Shown: positions 8,870 to 17,757, counted from the stretch's first letter. The stretch is DNA of 64,000 nucleotides from UMGS1590 sp900552455 (GCA_963931105.1 OZ007004.1:1612001-1676000), one strand, 5' to 3'. Translations and numbers: made by a program. The notes: generated by a model not told the origin, from the sequence alone.

Positions 8870-9676
8870 ATGGCTAGAAGAACATTTCCGGAGGGATTTA
8901 AGGAAAAAGCGATCGCCTATCCTGCAGAACATCCGGAGCTTTCGATGAAGCGTTGCGCAGAGGATCTGGGCATTGGCTACAGCACGTTGCGTCGCTGGCT
9001 GGACGAAGCGGCAGAGGAGACGCAGAACGCTGCGCCTGCCGAAGAACCTGTGGCGGCTGAAGCTGTGGAAGCTGCTCCTGCAGAGGAAATAACGCCTGCG
9101 GAGGTTGCAACTGTGGAAGAAGCGCTTGCAGATGCGGCGCCAGTGCTAGAAGATGTGCTCGATGAAATGGAGCCGGTGACACTCGATGAGACAGAAGCGC
9201 TGCCGGAAGAAGGAGCGGTTGTTGAGGACGATCTGCCAACAGAAGAGACTGTCGTCGAAACAGATCAGCCGGCAGAAGAAGCTGACGCAGCAGAGGCTGA
9301 CGAAGAGCCGTCGATCGCTGCAGAAGTGGAGGACGACGAGCCTTCCGTTGAAGCAGCCCCAGCGCCGGAAAAAGATGAGATCGACGACGATCCGCTGTTC
9401 GCGTCGATCGGCTCGGTGATGAGCGGCAGCGCTGTGCCGCATGACGAGGATTACGCATTTCGCTGCAAATCCCATCCATCCTCTTACAAGGATGTGCAGC
9501 ACATGGCTGGCGACGTTTTTGTTTCGGTGACAGCGCAGATCGGTAACGTCATCGAAGGTGTCACCGATGGCATGAGCGGCGTCGCTGAGCGACTGAATCT
9601 CTACAAGAAACGTCACGATCTGAAAAAAGAGCAGAAACTTTTGAAGAAAGAGAAAGAAAAACGTCTAAAACGTTGA
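8870..9676 (+). CDS. Transposase-type HTH domain fused to a long acidic region and basic tail
   Basis: A 268-residue protein of unknown function. Residues 1-50 (ARRTFPEGFKEKAIAYPAEHPELSMKRCAEDLGIGYSTLRRWLDE) match the helix-turn-helix of IS3-family OrfA proteins. Residues about 55-180 are a low-complexity Ala/Glu/Asp/Pro region. A C-terminal part (YAFRCKSHPSSYKDVQHMAGDVFVSVTAQIGNVIEGVTDGM) ends in a strongly basic coiled-coil-like KKEQKLLKKEKEKRLKR. No catalytic transposase domain is present, so this is probably a domesticated DNA-binding protein. It lies 15 bases after nadE with an AAAGGAG site, suggesting co-transcription. Confidence 0.75.
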   Translation: MARRTFPEGFKEKAIAYPAEHPELSMKRCAEDLGIGYSTLRRWLDEAAEETQNAAPAEEPVAAEAVEAAPAEEITPAEVATVEEALADAAPVLEDVLDEMEPVTLDETEALPEEGAVVEDDLPTEETVVETDQPAEEADAAEADEEPSIAAEVEDDEPSVEAAPAPEKDEIDDDPLFASIGSVMSGSAVPHDEDYAFRCKSHPSSYKDVQHMAGDVFVSVTAQIGNVIEGVTDGMSGVAERLNLYKKRHDLKKEQKLLKKEKEKRLKR

Positions 9677-9753
9677 ATTATATCCAATGATGCGGTAAAA
9701 TGTCTGGATGAACTGATGTTGCAAACGAAGCATTTGAAAGAGGAGAATGATCG

Positions 9754-9963
9754 ATGCTTAGACTCATGGTCCTGACCTTTCCGTTTTTGGTCATGGCTGC
9801 GCTCTTTTACGCAGGTTATATCATCACTGCCAAACCATTTCCAGGCGTGATGGCGATCCTGTGCCTGCTCGTTGATGTTGTGATATTGTTCAAATACAAC
9901 ATGCATCTGCGCGCGATCAAGAAGAACAACAAGCAGCTTGATGCATCCCCAGAGGAAGAATAA
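9754..9963 (+). CDS. Small membrane protein, two predicted helices
   Basis: A 69-residue protein with hydrophobic stretches at about residues 4-26 and 29-48, followed by a charged tail (KKNNKQLDASPEEE). No family is recognised. The start follows AGAGGAGAATGATCG. It is the last gene before a strong terminator and may be co-transcribed with the HTH fusion protein 77 bases upstream. Confidence 0.65.
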   Translation: MLRLMVLTFPFLVMAALFYAGYIITAKPFPGVMAILCLLVDVVILFKYNMHLRAIKKNNKQLDASPEEE

Positions 9964-10007
9964 GCATTGCCAGCCTTTGACTGGCCGATACAGCGGGATG
10001 AAAACGA

Positions 10008-10047
10008 CGACCCAGGTGTGGCCAGCGCCACATTTGGGTCGATTTTT
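10008..10047 (+). terminator. Terminator before mntP
   Basis: CGACCCAGGTGTGG pairs with CCACATTTGGGTCG (one wobble region), followed by ATTTTT. Confidence 0.85.
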
Positions 10048-10084
10048 CTGTTAGCGATGTTTAATCGAAGAAGGAGATAAAAAA

Positions 10085-10675
10085 GTGGATTGGAGTTTGA
10101 TGTTTTTTGCCAATAGCATTCTCCTGGGCGTGGGCCTGGCGATGGATGCTTTTTCGGTGTCGGTGGCCAATGGGCTGAATGAACCACGCATGCGATTGGG
10201 GCGCATGTCGCTGATCGCAGGCACCTTTGCCTTTTTCCAGTGGCTCATGCCGATGGTTGGTTGGATCTGTGTGCACACGATCGTGCAGTATTTTCGTGCG
10301 TTTGAAAAAGCGATTCCCTGGATCGCGCTCGTGCTCCTGCTTTTTATAGGAGGGAAGATGATCCTCGAAGCTGTACGCGGCGATGACGACGGGGAGGCGC
10401 AGACGGTTGGTGTCGGCGCCGCGGCGCTTTTTATGCAAGGCGTGGCAACCTCCATCGATGCGCTCTCCGTTGGCTTTACGATTGCTGGCTATGGGGCGCT
10501 GATGGCTTTTGTCTGCGCAGTGCTCATCGCTGTGACGACGTTTTTTATTTGCCTGGGCGGGCTCAAGATCGGGAAGACAGTCGGTGACAAATTTTCCAAC
10601 AAGGCGACGATCTTTGGCGGATGCATTTTGATCTTTATCGGGCTGGAGATCTGGGTGACAGGCGTTTTCTTTTGA
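10085..10675 (+). CDS. mntP: Manganese efflux pump MntP
   Basis: A 196-residue, six-helix membrane protein that exports Mn2+. Two DUF204 repeats are visible: LLGVGLAMDAFSVSVANGL in the first half and QGVATSIDALSVGFTIAGYG in the second, each with the conserved membrane Asp. AAGGAGATAAAAAAGTG gives the GTG start. Only about 38 bases separate the upstream terminator from this start, which leaves no room for the yybP-ykoY Mn riboswitch often found before this gene. Confidence 0.93.
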   Translation: MDWSLMFFANSILLGVGLAMDAFSVSVANGLNEPRMRLGRMSLIAGTFAFFQWLMPMVGWICVHTIVQYFRAFEKAIPWIALVLLLFIGGKMILEAVRGDDDGEAQTVGVGAAALFMQGVATSIDALSVGFTIAGYGALMAFVCAVLIAVTTFFICLGGLKIGKTVGDKFSNKATIFGGCILIFIGLEIWVTGVFF

Positions 10676-10706
10676 TCTCGCTAAAACAGATCGATTTTCT
10701 TATTCA

Positions 10707-10736
10707 AGTCGGACGTGGAAACGTTCGGCTTTTTTT
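10707..10736 (+). terminator. Terminator after mntP
   Basis: AGTCGGACG pairs with CGTTCGGCT (with G-U pairs), followed by seven Ts. Confidence 0.75.
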
Positions 10737-10758
10737 GTGCTGAGATTCACAATTAGGG

Positions 10759-10787
10759 TTGACAAACGAAAGTTAGCGGTATATCAT
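10759..10787 (+). promoter_or_regulatory. Promoter of the feo operon
   Basis: TTGACA and TATCAT are 17 bases apart. GTTAGC at 10772-10777 in the spacer has an inverted partner GCTAAC at 10812-10817 in the leader. The AT-rich TATCATTATAAATGAG overlapping the -10 could hold a Fur-type site, but the match to a Fur box is weak. Confidence 0.7.
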
Positions 10788-10889
10788 TATAAATGAGCTC
10801 GGAAAGCGCTAGCTAACCGTGCGCAATGTGTTCATGAATAAATTGAAACGCATTGAATACTATCATTAAGCTTTGGAAAGGTGATTACT

Positions 10890-11102
10890 ATGACATTGAT
10901 TGATGCAAAGGAAGGCGAAGAATACATCGTCAAAGACATATTGGCTGATGACGAGGAATTAAAATCGTTCCTTTTTTCTCTTGGTTGCTACGCTGGTGAA
11001 CCGATTACGGTGGTTACGCACCTCAAAGCTGGTCCAGTGGTCTCCATTAAGGATGGTCGCTACAATTTCGACAGAGATCTCGCTGCTGCGATCCAGATAT
11101 AG
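10890..11102 (+). CDS. feoA: FeoA family protein
   Basis: A 70-residue SH3-like partner of the FeoB ferrous-iron transporter. It begins MTLIDAKEGEEYIVKDILADDEELKSFLFSLGCYAGEPITVV, the usual FeoA fold with the Gly-rich turn, and ends without extra domains. The ATG at 10890 follows GGAAAGGTGA; a GTG at 10881 lies within that site. feoB starts about 100 bases downstream, so feoA, feoB and a Cys-rich membrane peptide form one iron-uptake operon. Confidence 0.88.
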   Translation: MTLIDAKEGEEYIVKDILADDEELKSFLFSLGCYAGEPITVVTHLKAGPVVSIKDGRYNFDRDLAAAIQI

Positions 11103-11203
11103 TGGATCACGCGTCAGACAAAGCAATTTATTACGCCTGAGGGTTAGTTAAAAACAACCTGTCGACGTTATAATATATTATTTAGATAAGGGAGGAAAAA
11201 ATT

Positions 11204-13204
11204 ATGCGTATTGCCTTAGCAGGCAACCCGAATTCGGGTAAAACCACCATGTATAATGCGCTGACAGGGCGCAATGAAAAGGTGGGGAACTGGGCGGGGG
11301 TCACCGTCTCCAAGAAAGAACATGCAATTAAAAAATCATATTATTCCGGTTCTGAAGAATTGACGATCGTTGACCTTCCGGGTGCCTATTCGATGTCGCC
11401 ATTTACATCGGAAGAGAGCATCACGAGCGCTTATGTCAAAGACGAGCATCCAGATGCCATCATCAACATTGTCGATGCGACGAACCTCAGCCGCAGCTTA
11501 TTTTTCACCACACAGCTTCTGGAGCTGGGCGTTCCTGTGGTGGTGGCTTTGAACAAAAGCGACATCAACGAAAAGAAGCAGACAACGATCAACGTGGACG
11601 CTCTGTCTGAGAAGCTCGGTTGTCCGGTGCTCAAAACGGTATCCACTGGCGGTCAGGGGCTGGATGAGGTTGTGAAGACGGCGATTGCTGCGATCGGATC
11701 GACACAGAAAGCGCCTTACAATGAAGGGCATGTGGACCTGACGGATAAGCACGCCGTAGAAGAAGCGGACCGCAAACGCTTCGTCTTCGTCAATGATGTT
11801 GTTGCAAAGGTTGAAAAACGCAAGGTCCTTACGAAAGAGAAGGGTCGCAGCGACTCCATCGATGCTATGCTGACGAACAAATGGCTTGGCATTCCGATCT
11901 TTGCAGTTGTGATGTATTTTGTCTTCCAGATCTCACAGGCTTGGCTTGGGCCGCTCGTTGCTGACACGCTGGTCGCATATATCGAAACCTTCCAAGGGTA
12001 TGTCGGCGAGCTTTTGGCGGACGCCAATCCGCTCTTGTCTGCCCTTCTGGTTGATGGTATCATTGGTGGTGTCGGCGCGGTTGTCGGCTTCCTGCCACTG
12101 GTCATGATCATGTATTTCCTGATCGCTCTCCTGGAAGACTGTGGCTATATGTCCCGCGTGTCTGTCGTACTGGATCCAATCTTTAAGAAGGTTGGTCTTT
12201 CCGGGAAGTCCGTCATTCCATTTGTCATCGGTACTGGCTGTGCCATTCCTGGGGTCATGGCGAGCCGCACCATTCGCAACGAGCGCGAACGCCGTGCGAC
12301 AGCGATGCTGACGCCATTCATGCCATGCGGTGCGAAGATTCCGCTGATCGCGCTCTTCGCCGGTGCGTTCTTTGGTGGCTCCGGCTGGGTTGCATTCTGT
12401 ATGTATGTAACTGGGATCGTGCTGATCTTCCTGGGCGCGCTTCTGGTCAAAAAGATCACTGGTTTCAAAAACCGCAGATCGTTTTTCATCATTGAACTGC
12501 CTGAGTATAAGGCGCCTTCTCTGCTCTTTGCCTTCAAAGCAATGTGCGCCCGCGGCTGGGCCTACATTGTGAAGGCTGCGACGATCATCCTTCTCTGCAA
12601 CACGGTGGTTCAGATCATGCAGACCTTCACCTGGAACTTCCAGGTTGCTGAAACAGCGGATGCTTCCATTCTGGCGTCGATCGCACATCCGTTTGCTTAC
12701 CTCCTCGTACCGATCACCGGCGTGCTGAGCTGGCAGCTGGCCGCAGCAGCCGTCACCGGTTTTATCGCGAAAGAAAACGTCGTCGGGACGTTGGCAGTCT
12801 GCTTTGTTGGGCTGGAAAATCTGATCGATACTGAAGAGCTCGCGATCATCGAAGGCTCTGGCGCAGAAGTTGGCAGCGTGATTGCGATCACGAAGGTTGC
12901 AGCGCTGGCTTATCTGACGTTCAATCTCTACACGCCACCATGCTTCGCAGCCATCGGTGCCATGAACTCTGAAATGGCTGACAAAAAATGGCTGTGGGGC
13001 GGCATCGGTCTGCAGCTTGGCACTGGGTATTCGGTCGGCTTCCTTGTTTATCAGGTGGGTACGCTCGCTACTACTGGTTCTGTTGGCGCTGGTTTTGTGC
13101 CAGGGCTGGTCGCTGTGCTCATCTTTGCAGCCATCCTGGTCTATGCGTGCAGAAACGCAGACAGAACACTCGCAAGCAAATATGCATTAGGTGAGGCGAA
13201 TTAA
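11204..13204 (+). CDS. feoB: Ferrous iron transport protein B
   Basis: A 666-residue Fe2+ transporter with an N-terminal GTPase. G1 is GNPNSGKTT at residues 7-15, switch II is DLPGAYSM, and G4 is NKSD. The membrane part carries the Feo hallmark segments FVIGTGCAIPGVMASRT and TAMLTPFMPCGAKIPLIALFAGAFFG, with the conserved Cys in PCGAK. Start ATG follows GGGAGG. Three bases separate it from the Cys-rich membrane peptide at 13207. A second, fused FeoA-FeoB lies at the end of the window. Confidence 0.97.
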   Translation: MRIALAGNPNSGKTTMYNALTGRNEKVGNWAGVTVSKKEHAIKKSYYSGSEELTIVDLPGAYSMSPFTSEESITSAYVKDEHPDAIINIVDATNLSRSLFFTTQLLELGVPVVVALNKSDINEKKQTTINVDALSEKLGCPVLKTVSTGGQGLDEVVKTAIAAIGSTQKAPYNEGHVDLTDKHAVEEADRKRFVFVNDVVAKVEKRKVLTKEKGRSDSIDAMLTNKWLGIPIFAVVMYFVFQISQAWLGPLVADTLVAYIETFQGYVGELLADANPLLSALLVDGIIGGVGAVVGFLPLVMIMYFLIALLEDCGYMSRVSVVLDPIFKKVGLSGKSVIPFVIGTGCAIPGVMASRTIRNERERRATAMLTPFMPCGAKIPLIALFAGAFFGGSGWVAFCMYVTGIVLIFLGALLVKKITGFKNRRSFFIIELPEYKAPSLLFAFKAMCARGWAYIVKAATIILLCNTVVQIMQTFTWNFQVAETADASILASIAHPFAYLLVPITGVLSWQLAAAAVTGFIAKENVVGTLAVCFVGLENLIDTEELAIIEGSGAEVGSVIAITKVAALAYLTFNLYTPPCFAAIGAMNSEMADKKWLWGGIGLQLGTGYSVGFLVYQVGTLATTGSVGAGFVPGLVAVLIFAAILVYACRNADRTLASKYALGEAN

Positions 13205-13206
13205 TT

Positions 13207-13377
13207 ATGGCAAATTTTATTGTTGTTGTGATCCTGGCAGCGATGCTCATTGGCGCATCCTGGTACATTTATAAAGCCAAAAAGAGCGGCAAGAAATGCA
13301 TTGGCTGTCCGGATGGAGGCGCCTGCGCCATGAGTAAAAATGGCGGAGCCTGCAACTGTCACCAAGATCATCAATAA
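13207..13377 (+). CDS. FeoB-associated Cys-rich membrane protein
   Basis: A 56-residue protein with one N-terminal helix (FIVVVILAAMLIGASWYIYKA) followed by a Cys-rich tail with CxxC (CIGC), a single Cys, and CNC, then His residues. This matches the small FeoB-associated family (Pfam FeoB_associated) that follows feoB in many anaerobic Bacillota and may take the place of FeoC; its role, perhaps metal sensing or delivery, is not proven. It starts two bases after the feoB stop and a strong terminator follows. Confidence 0.9.
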   Translation: MANFIVVVILAAMLIGASWYIYKAKKSGKKCIGCPDGGACAMSKNGGACNCHQDHQ

Positions 13378-13408
13378 AATGTGTTTTCCTTTCCGTGTTA
13401 AATTTTGC

Positions 13409-13450
13409 AAAGTCACCTGCAGCTGAGATCAAGTTGCAGGTGACTTTTTT
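13409..13450 (+). terminator. Terminator of the feo operon
   Basis: AAGTCACCTGCA pairs with TGCAGGTGACTT, followed by TTTTTTA. Confidence 0.92.
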
Positions 13451-13516
13451 ATTCGTTCGTGGTATAGTAAATGGTAGAGAACATATCGCAACAACGATGA
13501 AACCGGAGGTGACCCT

Positions 13517-14413
13517 ATGGATAGTTTGAGCGAGATCAGCGCTGTCTATGAACACAAAAAGCAGCTGGAAAAACGGCTGGCGGCGCTGAAGGAAGAAGCA
13601 AAGCACGCGGAGCAGATGGAACAGGATGCACAGATGCGCTGCGAGCGCGAGAACCTTGACATGAGAAAGTTTGAGAGCAGCGATTTTCGGCAGTTTTGGT
13701 TCAAGCTGCGTGGCCAGTACGAATCCCGTATGCTGGAGAATAACGAGAAGGCTGCAGAGGCCATGCGCGCTTTGAACGATGCCAAGAGCCATGTTTTTGA
13801 CATCGCTCAGGAAAAGGCGGATGTTGAAGCAGAGCTGGCAACCCTCGATGGTGTGGAAGAAGCTTATAAAAAAGCGTTTGAAATGCATGTGGAGCATTTG
13901 GATTACTCCATCCACCGCGAGGAGATCCTGCGCATGCAGGAAAAGATCAACCAGGATGCGCATCAGCTGAAGCTTCTGGCAGAGGCGCGCGATCTGGCGC
14001 AGCTTGCCAGCCGCAGAGTGAAACAGCTGGAGGACGATCTGCAGACGCTTGAGAGCGTCAAGGATGAAAAGGAAGAAGATAAGGCGCAGGTGGGCATTAT
14101 TTCTGATCTGTCCGAACTGCGCATCCAGCTGCATCAGCTGGAGCAGCTTCTGGCAGAAATTGATGCGCTGGAAGCAGAGACGCTTTCTTTCAGCGACCAT
14201 CTCACTGTGAATACGCTGGATCTTTTCTTCAATAAGGATTCGTCCAGCCAGGCGAAGATGGCGCGCGAAAAAGCAGAGCGTGAGCTGAAGCGTGTGACGG
14301 AAAGTCTGAGCGAATGCGAGACGACCGTCATGCATCTTGTCGTTGATGTCGAAGAGACCAAGGCGATGCATCAGCGTCAGCTGGAAAACTTTATCAGTGA
14401 GACGGAAATCTGA
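13517..14413 (+). CDS. Coiled-coil protein of unknown function
   Basis: A 298-residue soluble protein that is almost entirely heptad-like: long runs rich in Glu, Lys, Leu and Ala such as EHKKQLEKRLAALKEEAKHAEQMEQ and EKAERELKRVTESLSECETTVMHL. No signal peptide, membrane helix or catalytic motif is seen. The ATG follows GGAGGTGACC. It stands alone between the feo terminator and the EF-G2 gene. A structural or scaffolding role is possible, but nothing in the sequence shows it. Confidence 0.75.
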   Translation: MDSLSEISAVYEHKKQLEKRLAALKEEAKHAEQMEQDAQMRCERENLDMRKFESSDFRQFWFKLRGQYESRMLENNEKAAEAMRALNDAKSHVFDIAQEKADVEAELATLDGVEEAYKKAFEMHVEHLDYSIHREEILRMQEKINQDAHQLKLLAEARDLAQLASRRVKQLEDDLQTLESVKDEKEEDKAQVGIISDLSELRIQLHQLEQLLAEIDALEAETLSFSDHLTVNTLDLFFNKDSSSQAKMAREKAERELKRVTESLSECETTVMHLVVDVEETKAMHQRQLENFISETEI

Positions 14414-14473
14414 GTTTTTCACGCCTTTTGAAAAATTTTATTCCTCGATTAGTTAAAATTTTATGAAAACATA

Positions 14474-14502
14474 TTGTCAAATGGCAGAGAACCGATTAAT
14501 AT
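14474..14502 (+). promoter_or_regulatory. Promoter of the EF-G2 gene
   Basis: TTGTCA and TAATAT are 17 bases apart. A 7-bp hairpin (ATTGCCA at 14515-14521 with TGGCAAT at 14529-14535) in the leader directly abuts the AAGGAGG ribosome site. Confidence 0.65.
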
Positions 14503-14549
14503 TTATATATATAGATTGCCAGCCATCTTGGCAATAAGGAGGAACTTTT

Positions 14550-16622
14550 ATGAAAGATTATGACAGCAATATCATCCGTAATATCGCGGTGTTGTCCCAC
14601 GATGGCGCCGGCAAAACGGCGCTCGTAGAGTCGATGCTCCTGATGTGCAAGGGCGTTGACGCTGTAGGCCGCGGCAAGGATAACAAACACATCCTCGACT
14701 TTGAACCGGAAGAAATCACCCGCAACGTAACGATCCAGCTTGGCATGGCGCCATGCGAATGGAACGGCTACAAGCTGAACTTCATCGACACCCCAGGGTA
14801 TTCTGAATTCAGCGGCGAAGTCAGCGAAGCGCTGCGCGCAGCCGATGGTCTCATGCTCGTTATCTCTGCAGAATCCGGCATCCAGGTTGACACCATTCGT
14901 GCATGGCAGTACGGCAAAAAGTTGCACCTGCCACGCCTCATCTATGTCAACAAAATGGATATGGAAAATGCCGACTTCTTTGGCTCCCTCGAACGTATGC
15001 GTGAGCTTTTCGGCAAATCCGTCATGCCGCTGCAGGTTCCGATCGGTGAAGGCGCAGACTTCCACGGCATCATCGACGTGCCTACGATGAAGGCGTATGA
15101 ATGGGTGAACGGCGAACGCCAGGAATGTGAAATCCCTGCCGATCTCCAGGATCGCGTTGAAGAAGTTTCGGAAATGTGCATGGAAGCAGCTGCAGAAGGC
15201 AGCGACGAGCTTACCGAAAAATATCTCGAAGGCGAACCACTCACCCTCGACGAGATCTACGAAGGTCTCTATCAGGGCATGAAGAGTGGCCGCGTTTGCC
15301 CAGTGCTCCTCGGCAGCGCTGTCAGCCACATTGGTACCCGTCTGCTCCTCGACTGCATGATTAAATTCATGCCAGATACCACGCAGCGTATCAACGAAGC
15401 GGTCAATGCTGATACCGGCGAAGAACTTCTCGTCAACCACGACGATCCATTCTCCGCATTTGTCTTCAAGACCACCCTCGACCCATTCAGCGGGAAACTC
15501 AGCTATGCGCGCATCATCAGCGGCAAAGCCACCGAAGGTATGGCGTTCTATGACACCACCAATGAAAGCGAAGGTAAGATCTCGAAGATGTTCACCCTCA
15601 TCGGGAAACGTCAGGAACCGCTGACCAGCGCTTCTGCTGGTGACATCATCGTGATCCCTAAGCTTGACGATGTAAAAACCGGCGACACGCTGGCTTCCAA
15701 GGAATTCCCTGTGAAGTATCCACCAGTTGACTTCCAGCCATCCCTGTACACCGTTTGCGTGCGTGCAGAAAACAAGGGCGAAGAAGACAAGCTCGGCACC
15801 GCGCTCAACAAGATCGCTGAAGAAGATCCAACTTGCGTGCTCCGCAAGGACGTCGAAAGCGGTCAGCTGCAGCTCTCCACCATGGGCGAAGTGCATCTCG
15901 ACCATATCATGAGCAAGATGGAACGTAAATACGGCGTGAAATGCCTCATCGATAAAGTCTATATTCCTTATCGCGAAACCATCCGCGGCAAAGCAACCGC
16001 CGAAGGTAAGCACAAGAAACAGAGCGGTGGCCATGGTCAGTATGGTCATGTGGTTCTCGATATCGAGCCAACCACCGATGGTCAGGAATTTGAATTTGTT
16101 GACGCTATCGTCGGCGGTGCGATCCCTCGTCAGTTCATCCCAGCTGTTGAAAAAGGTTGCGTTGAAACCCTCGCCAAGGGCGTCATGGCTGGCTATCCAC
16201 TGATCAATGTCAAGATCACCTGCAAAGACGGCTCCTACCATAGCGTAGACTCTTCGGAAATGGCCTTTAAGGTTGCAGCATCTCTCGCGCTCAAGAAAGG
16301 CATTCCTGAAGCAAAACCTGTGCTCCTCGAGCCTATCTATGCTGTTGATGTCATGGTGCCTGAAGAATACATGGGCGATATCATTGGGGACATCAGCTCT
16401 AAGCGCGGTCGTGTGCTCGGGATGGAACCAGGTGAAGATGGCATCACCACCGTCAAGGCACGTGTGCCATACGCAGAAATGCTCGACTATGGCGTGCAGC
16501 TGCGCGCGATGACCCAGGGCCGCGGTAACTTCGACATGGCATTCGACAGCTACGAAGAAGTTCCAGCCAAGCTGGCTCAGGAAATCATCGACAACTACAA
16601 AGCAGACAGCGAAGACGACTGA
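14550..16622 (+). CDS. Elongation factor G-like GTPase (EF-G2 type)
   Basis: A 690-residue paralogue of EF-G. G1 is SHDGAGKTAL, G3 is DTPGYSEF and G4 NKMD; EF-G domains II to V follow (GHGQYGHVVLDIEP and the C-terminal RGRVLGMEPGEDGITTVKARVPYAEMLDYGVQLRAMTQGRGNF). The residue after DTPG is Tyr instead of the catalytic His of true EF-G (DTPGH), and the N-terminal segment is short. Both features fit the EF-G2/FusA2 group, which is not linked to rpsL-rpsG-tuf and whose role is unclear. It has its own promoter and terminator. Confidence 0.88.
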   Translation: MKDYDSNIIRNIAVLSHDGAGKTALVESMLLMCKGVDAVGRGKDNKHILDFEPEEITRNVTIQLGMAPCEWNGYKLNFIDTPGYSEFSGEVSEALRAADGLMLVISAESGIQVDTIRAWQYGKKLHLPRLIYVNKMDMENADFFGSLERMRELFGKSVMPLQVPIGEGADFHGIIDVPTMKAYEWVNGERQECEIPADLQDRVEEVSEMCMEAAAEGSDELTEKYLEGEPLTLDEIYEGLYQGMKSGRVCPVLLGSAVSHIGTRLLLDCMIKFMPDTTQRINEAVNADTGEELLVNHDDPFSAFVFKTTLDPFSGKLSYARIISGKATEGMAFYDTTNESEGKISKMFTLIGKRQEPLTSASAGDIIVIPKLDDVKTGDTLASKEFPVKYPPVDFQPSLYTVCVRAENKGEEDKLGTALNKIAEEDPTCVLRKDVESGQLQLSTMGEVHLDHIMSKMERKYGVKCLIDKVYIPYRETIRGKATAEGKHKKQSGGHGQYGHVVLDIEPTTDGQEFEFVDAIVGGAIPRQFIPAVEKGCVETLAKGVMAGYPLINVKITCKDGSYHSVDSSEMAFKVAASLALKKGIPEAKPVLLEPIYAVDVMVPEEYMGDIIGDISSKRGRVLGMEPGEDGITTVKARVPYAEMLDYGVQLRAMTQGRGNFDMAFDSYEEVPAKLAQEIIDNYKADSEDD

Positions 16623-16644
16623 TCGTCTCCGAAAAATAATAATG

Positions 16645-16680
16645 ATCGACATTGGTCCTTTCGGATCAATGTCGATTTTT
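16645..16680 (+). terminator. Terminator after the EF-G2 gene
   Basis: ATCGACATTGGTCC pairs with GGATCAATGTCGAT, followed by TTTTT. Confidence 0.9.
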
Positions 16681-16708
16681 ATGGAAACGTTTGAAGGGAG
16701 GCATCTCC

Positions 16709-17413
16709 ATGGATATCGATCCACGCGCTTTTAATGTGACGCTCAAAGCCATCGCCACCATCCACACGCCCTACGAAAGCAAATTTGGCGTACCCAGACA
16801 AAGTGGCGTCGTCAATTCGCTGGAAAGTACCATCGTATTTGCGCCAGAATTCCGCAATAAGGATGCGCTCAGAGGGATCGAGGGCTATGACTATCTCTGG
16901 CTCATCTGGAGCTTTTCAGAGGCGATCAGGAGCGACTGGTCGCCAACCGTTCGACCGCCGCGTCTCGGCGGAAATGTGCGCCGTGGCGTTTTTGCGACGC
17001 GCTCGCCTTTTCGGCCAAATCCCCTCGCGCTTTCTTCGGTGCGGCTTTTGCGCGTGGAGGAACGCGGCGAGTTGGGGAGCGTGCTCGTTGTTGACGGCGC
17101 CGACATGATGGACGGCACGCCGATTTACGACATCAAGCCCTATCTGCCATTTACCGACAGCCATCCAGACGCGCGCGCAGGATTTGCCGATGGCGTTGTG
17201 GATCTCGCCCTCGAAGTCGATTTTCCGCCAGCGCTTCTGGCAAAATTGCCCGAGCATCTCAGAAGCGGCGCCGTCGCCATGCTGGCGCAGAATCCGACGC
17301 CCCATTATCAGAAAGATCCGGCGCGCGTCTACGGCATCGCCTTTGGCGGCTACGATATCCGTTTCCGCGTTTCTGATGGCGTGGCCGTCGTCGTTGACGT
17401 GGTCGCGCAATGA
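16709..17413 (+). CDS. trmO: tRNA (t6A37)-N6-methyltransferase TrmO
   Basis: A 234-residue TsaA/TrmO-family beta-barrel enzyme that uses SAM to methylate t6A37 of tRNA-Thr. The family signatures IEGYDYLWLIWSF, RRGVFATRSPFRPNPLALSSVRLL and GTPIYDIKPYLPFTDS are clear. ATG 16709 has GGGAGG at the right distance. The start is only 28 bases beyond the EF-G2 terminator and no promoter is visible, so it may depend on read-through. mtaB, the other t6A-modifying enzyme, lies 14 kb upstream. Confidence 0.9.
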   Translation: MDIDPRAFNVTLKAIATIHTPYESKFGVPRQSGVVNSLESTIVFAPEFRNKDALRGIEGYDYLWLIWSFSEAIRSDWSPTVRPPRLGGNVRRGVFATRSPFRPNPLALSSVRLLRVEERGELGSVLVVDGADMMDGTPIYDIKPYLPFTDSHPDARAGFADGVVDLALEVDFPPALLAKLPEHLRSGAVAMLAQNPTPHYQKDPARVYGIAFGGYDIRFRVSDGVAVVVDVVAQ

Positions 17414-17450
17414 AAGTGCGGTTTGCCGACGGGAATTTGCCAAAACTTTG

Positions 17451-17478
17451 TTGACATGCTCCAGAATTCAGCTATACT
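17451..17478 (+). promoter_or_regulatory. Promoter of acpP
   Basis: TTGACA and TATACT are 16 bases apart, 46 bases before the start codon. Confidence 0.85.
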
Positions 17479-17523
17479 AGACAACGAAAGCTATAAAAAA
17501 AGAGGACGGAGGAGGGGGAAAAT

Positions 17524-17757
17524 ATGGTTTTTGATCAGGTTAAAGAAAGTCTTGCCGATATCCTGAGCTGCGATGCAGACAAGATCGAATTGGACACCGA
17601 TCTCGTGCGCGATCTCGGCGTCGATTCCATCGACACCGTTGAGCTCATCATGGCAGTAGAAGACACTTATGATATCAAGATCTCCGACAAAGACGCGGAG
17701 GATCTGAAAACCGTCGGTGATGTCGTCGAATTTATCGAAGATCATCTCGAAGACTAA
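17524..17757 (+). CDS. acpP: Acyl carrier protein
   Basis: A 77-residue acidic carrier. The phosphopantetheine site is Ser35 in LGVDSIDTVELIMAVEDTYDIKISD, and the C-terminus FIEDHLED is typical of fatty-acid ACPs. The start follows AGGAGGGGG. It has its own strong promoter and no fab gene is adjacent; in many Bacillota acpP sits between fabD/fabG and rnc, so this is an isolated location. Its stop codon runs straight into a 39-bp tandem repeat. Confidence 0.95.
   Translation: MVFDQVKESLADILSCDADKIELDTDLVRDLGVDSIDTVELIMAVEDTYDIKISDKDAEDLKTVGDVVEFIEDHLED

Noticed and set aside
10048..10085. yybP-ykoY manganese riboswitch before mntP
   Set aside because: Only about 38 bases lie between the previous terminator and the start codon, too short for the aptamer.
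14496..16724. 742-codon open frame on the minus strand
   Set aside because: Antisense to the EF-G2 gene, which has full GTPase motifs and a good start.
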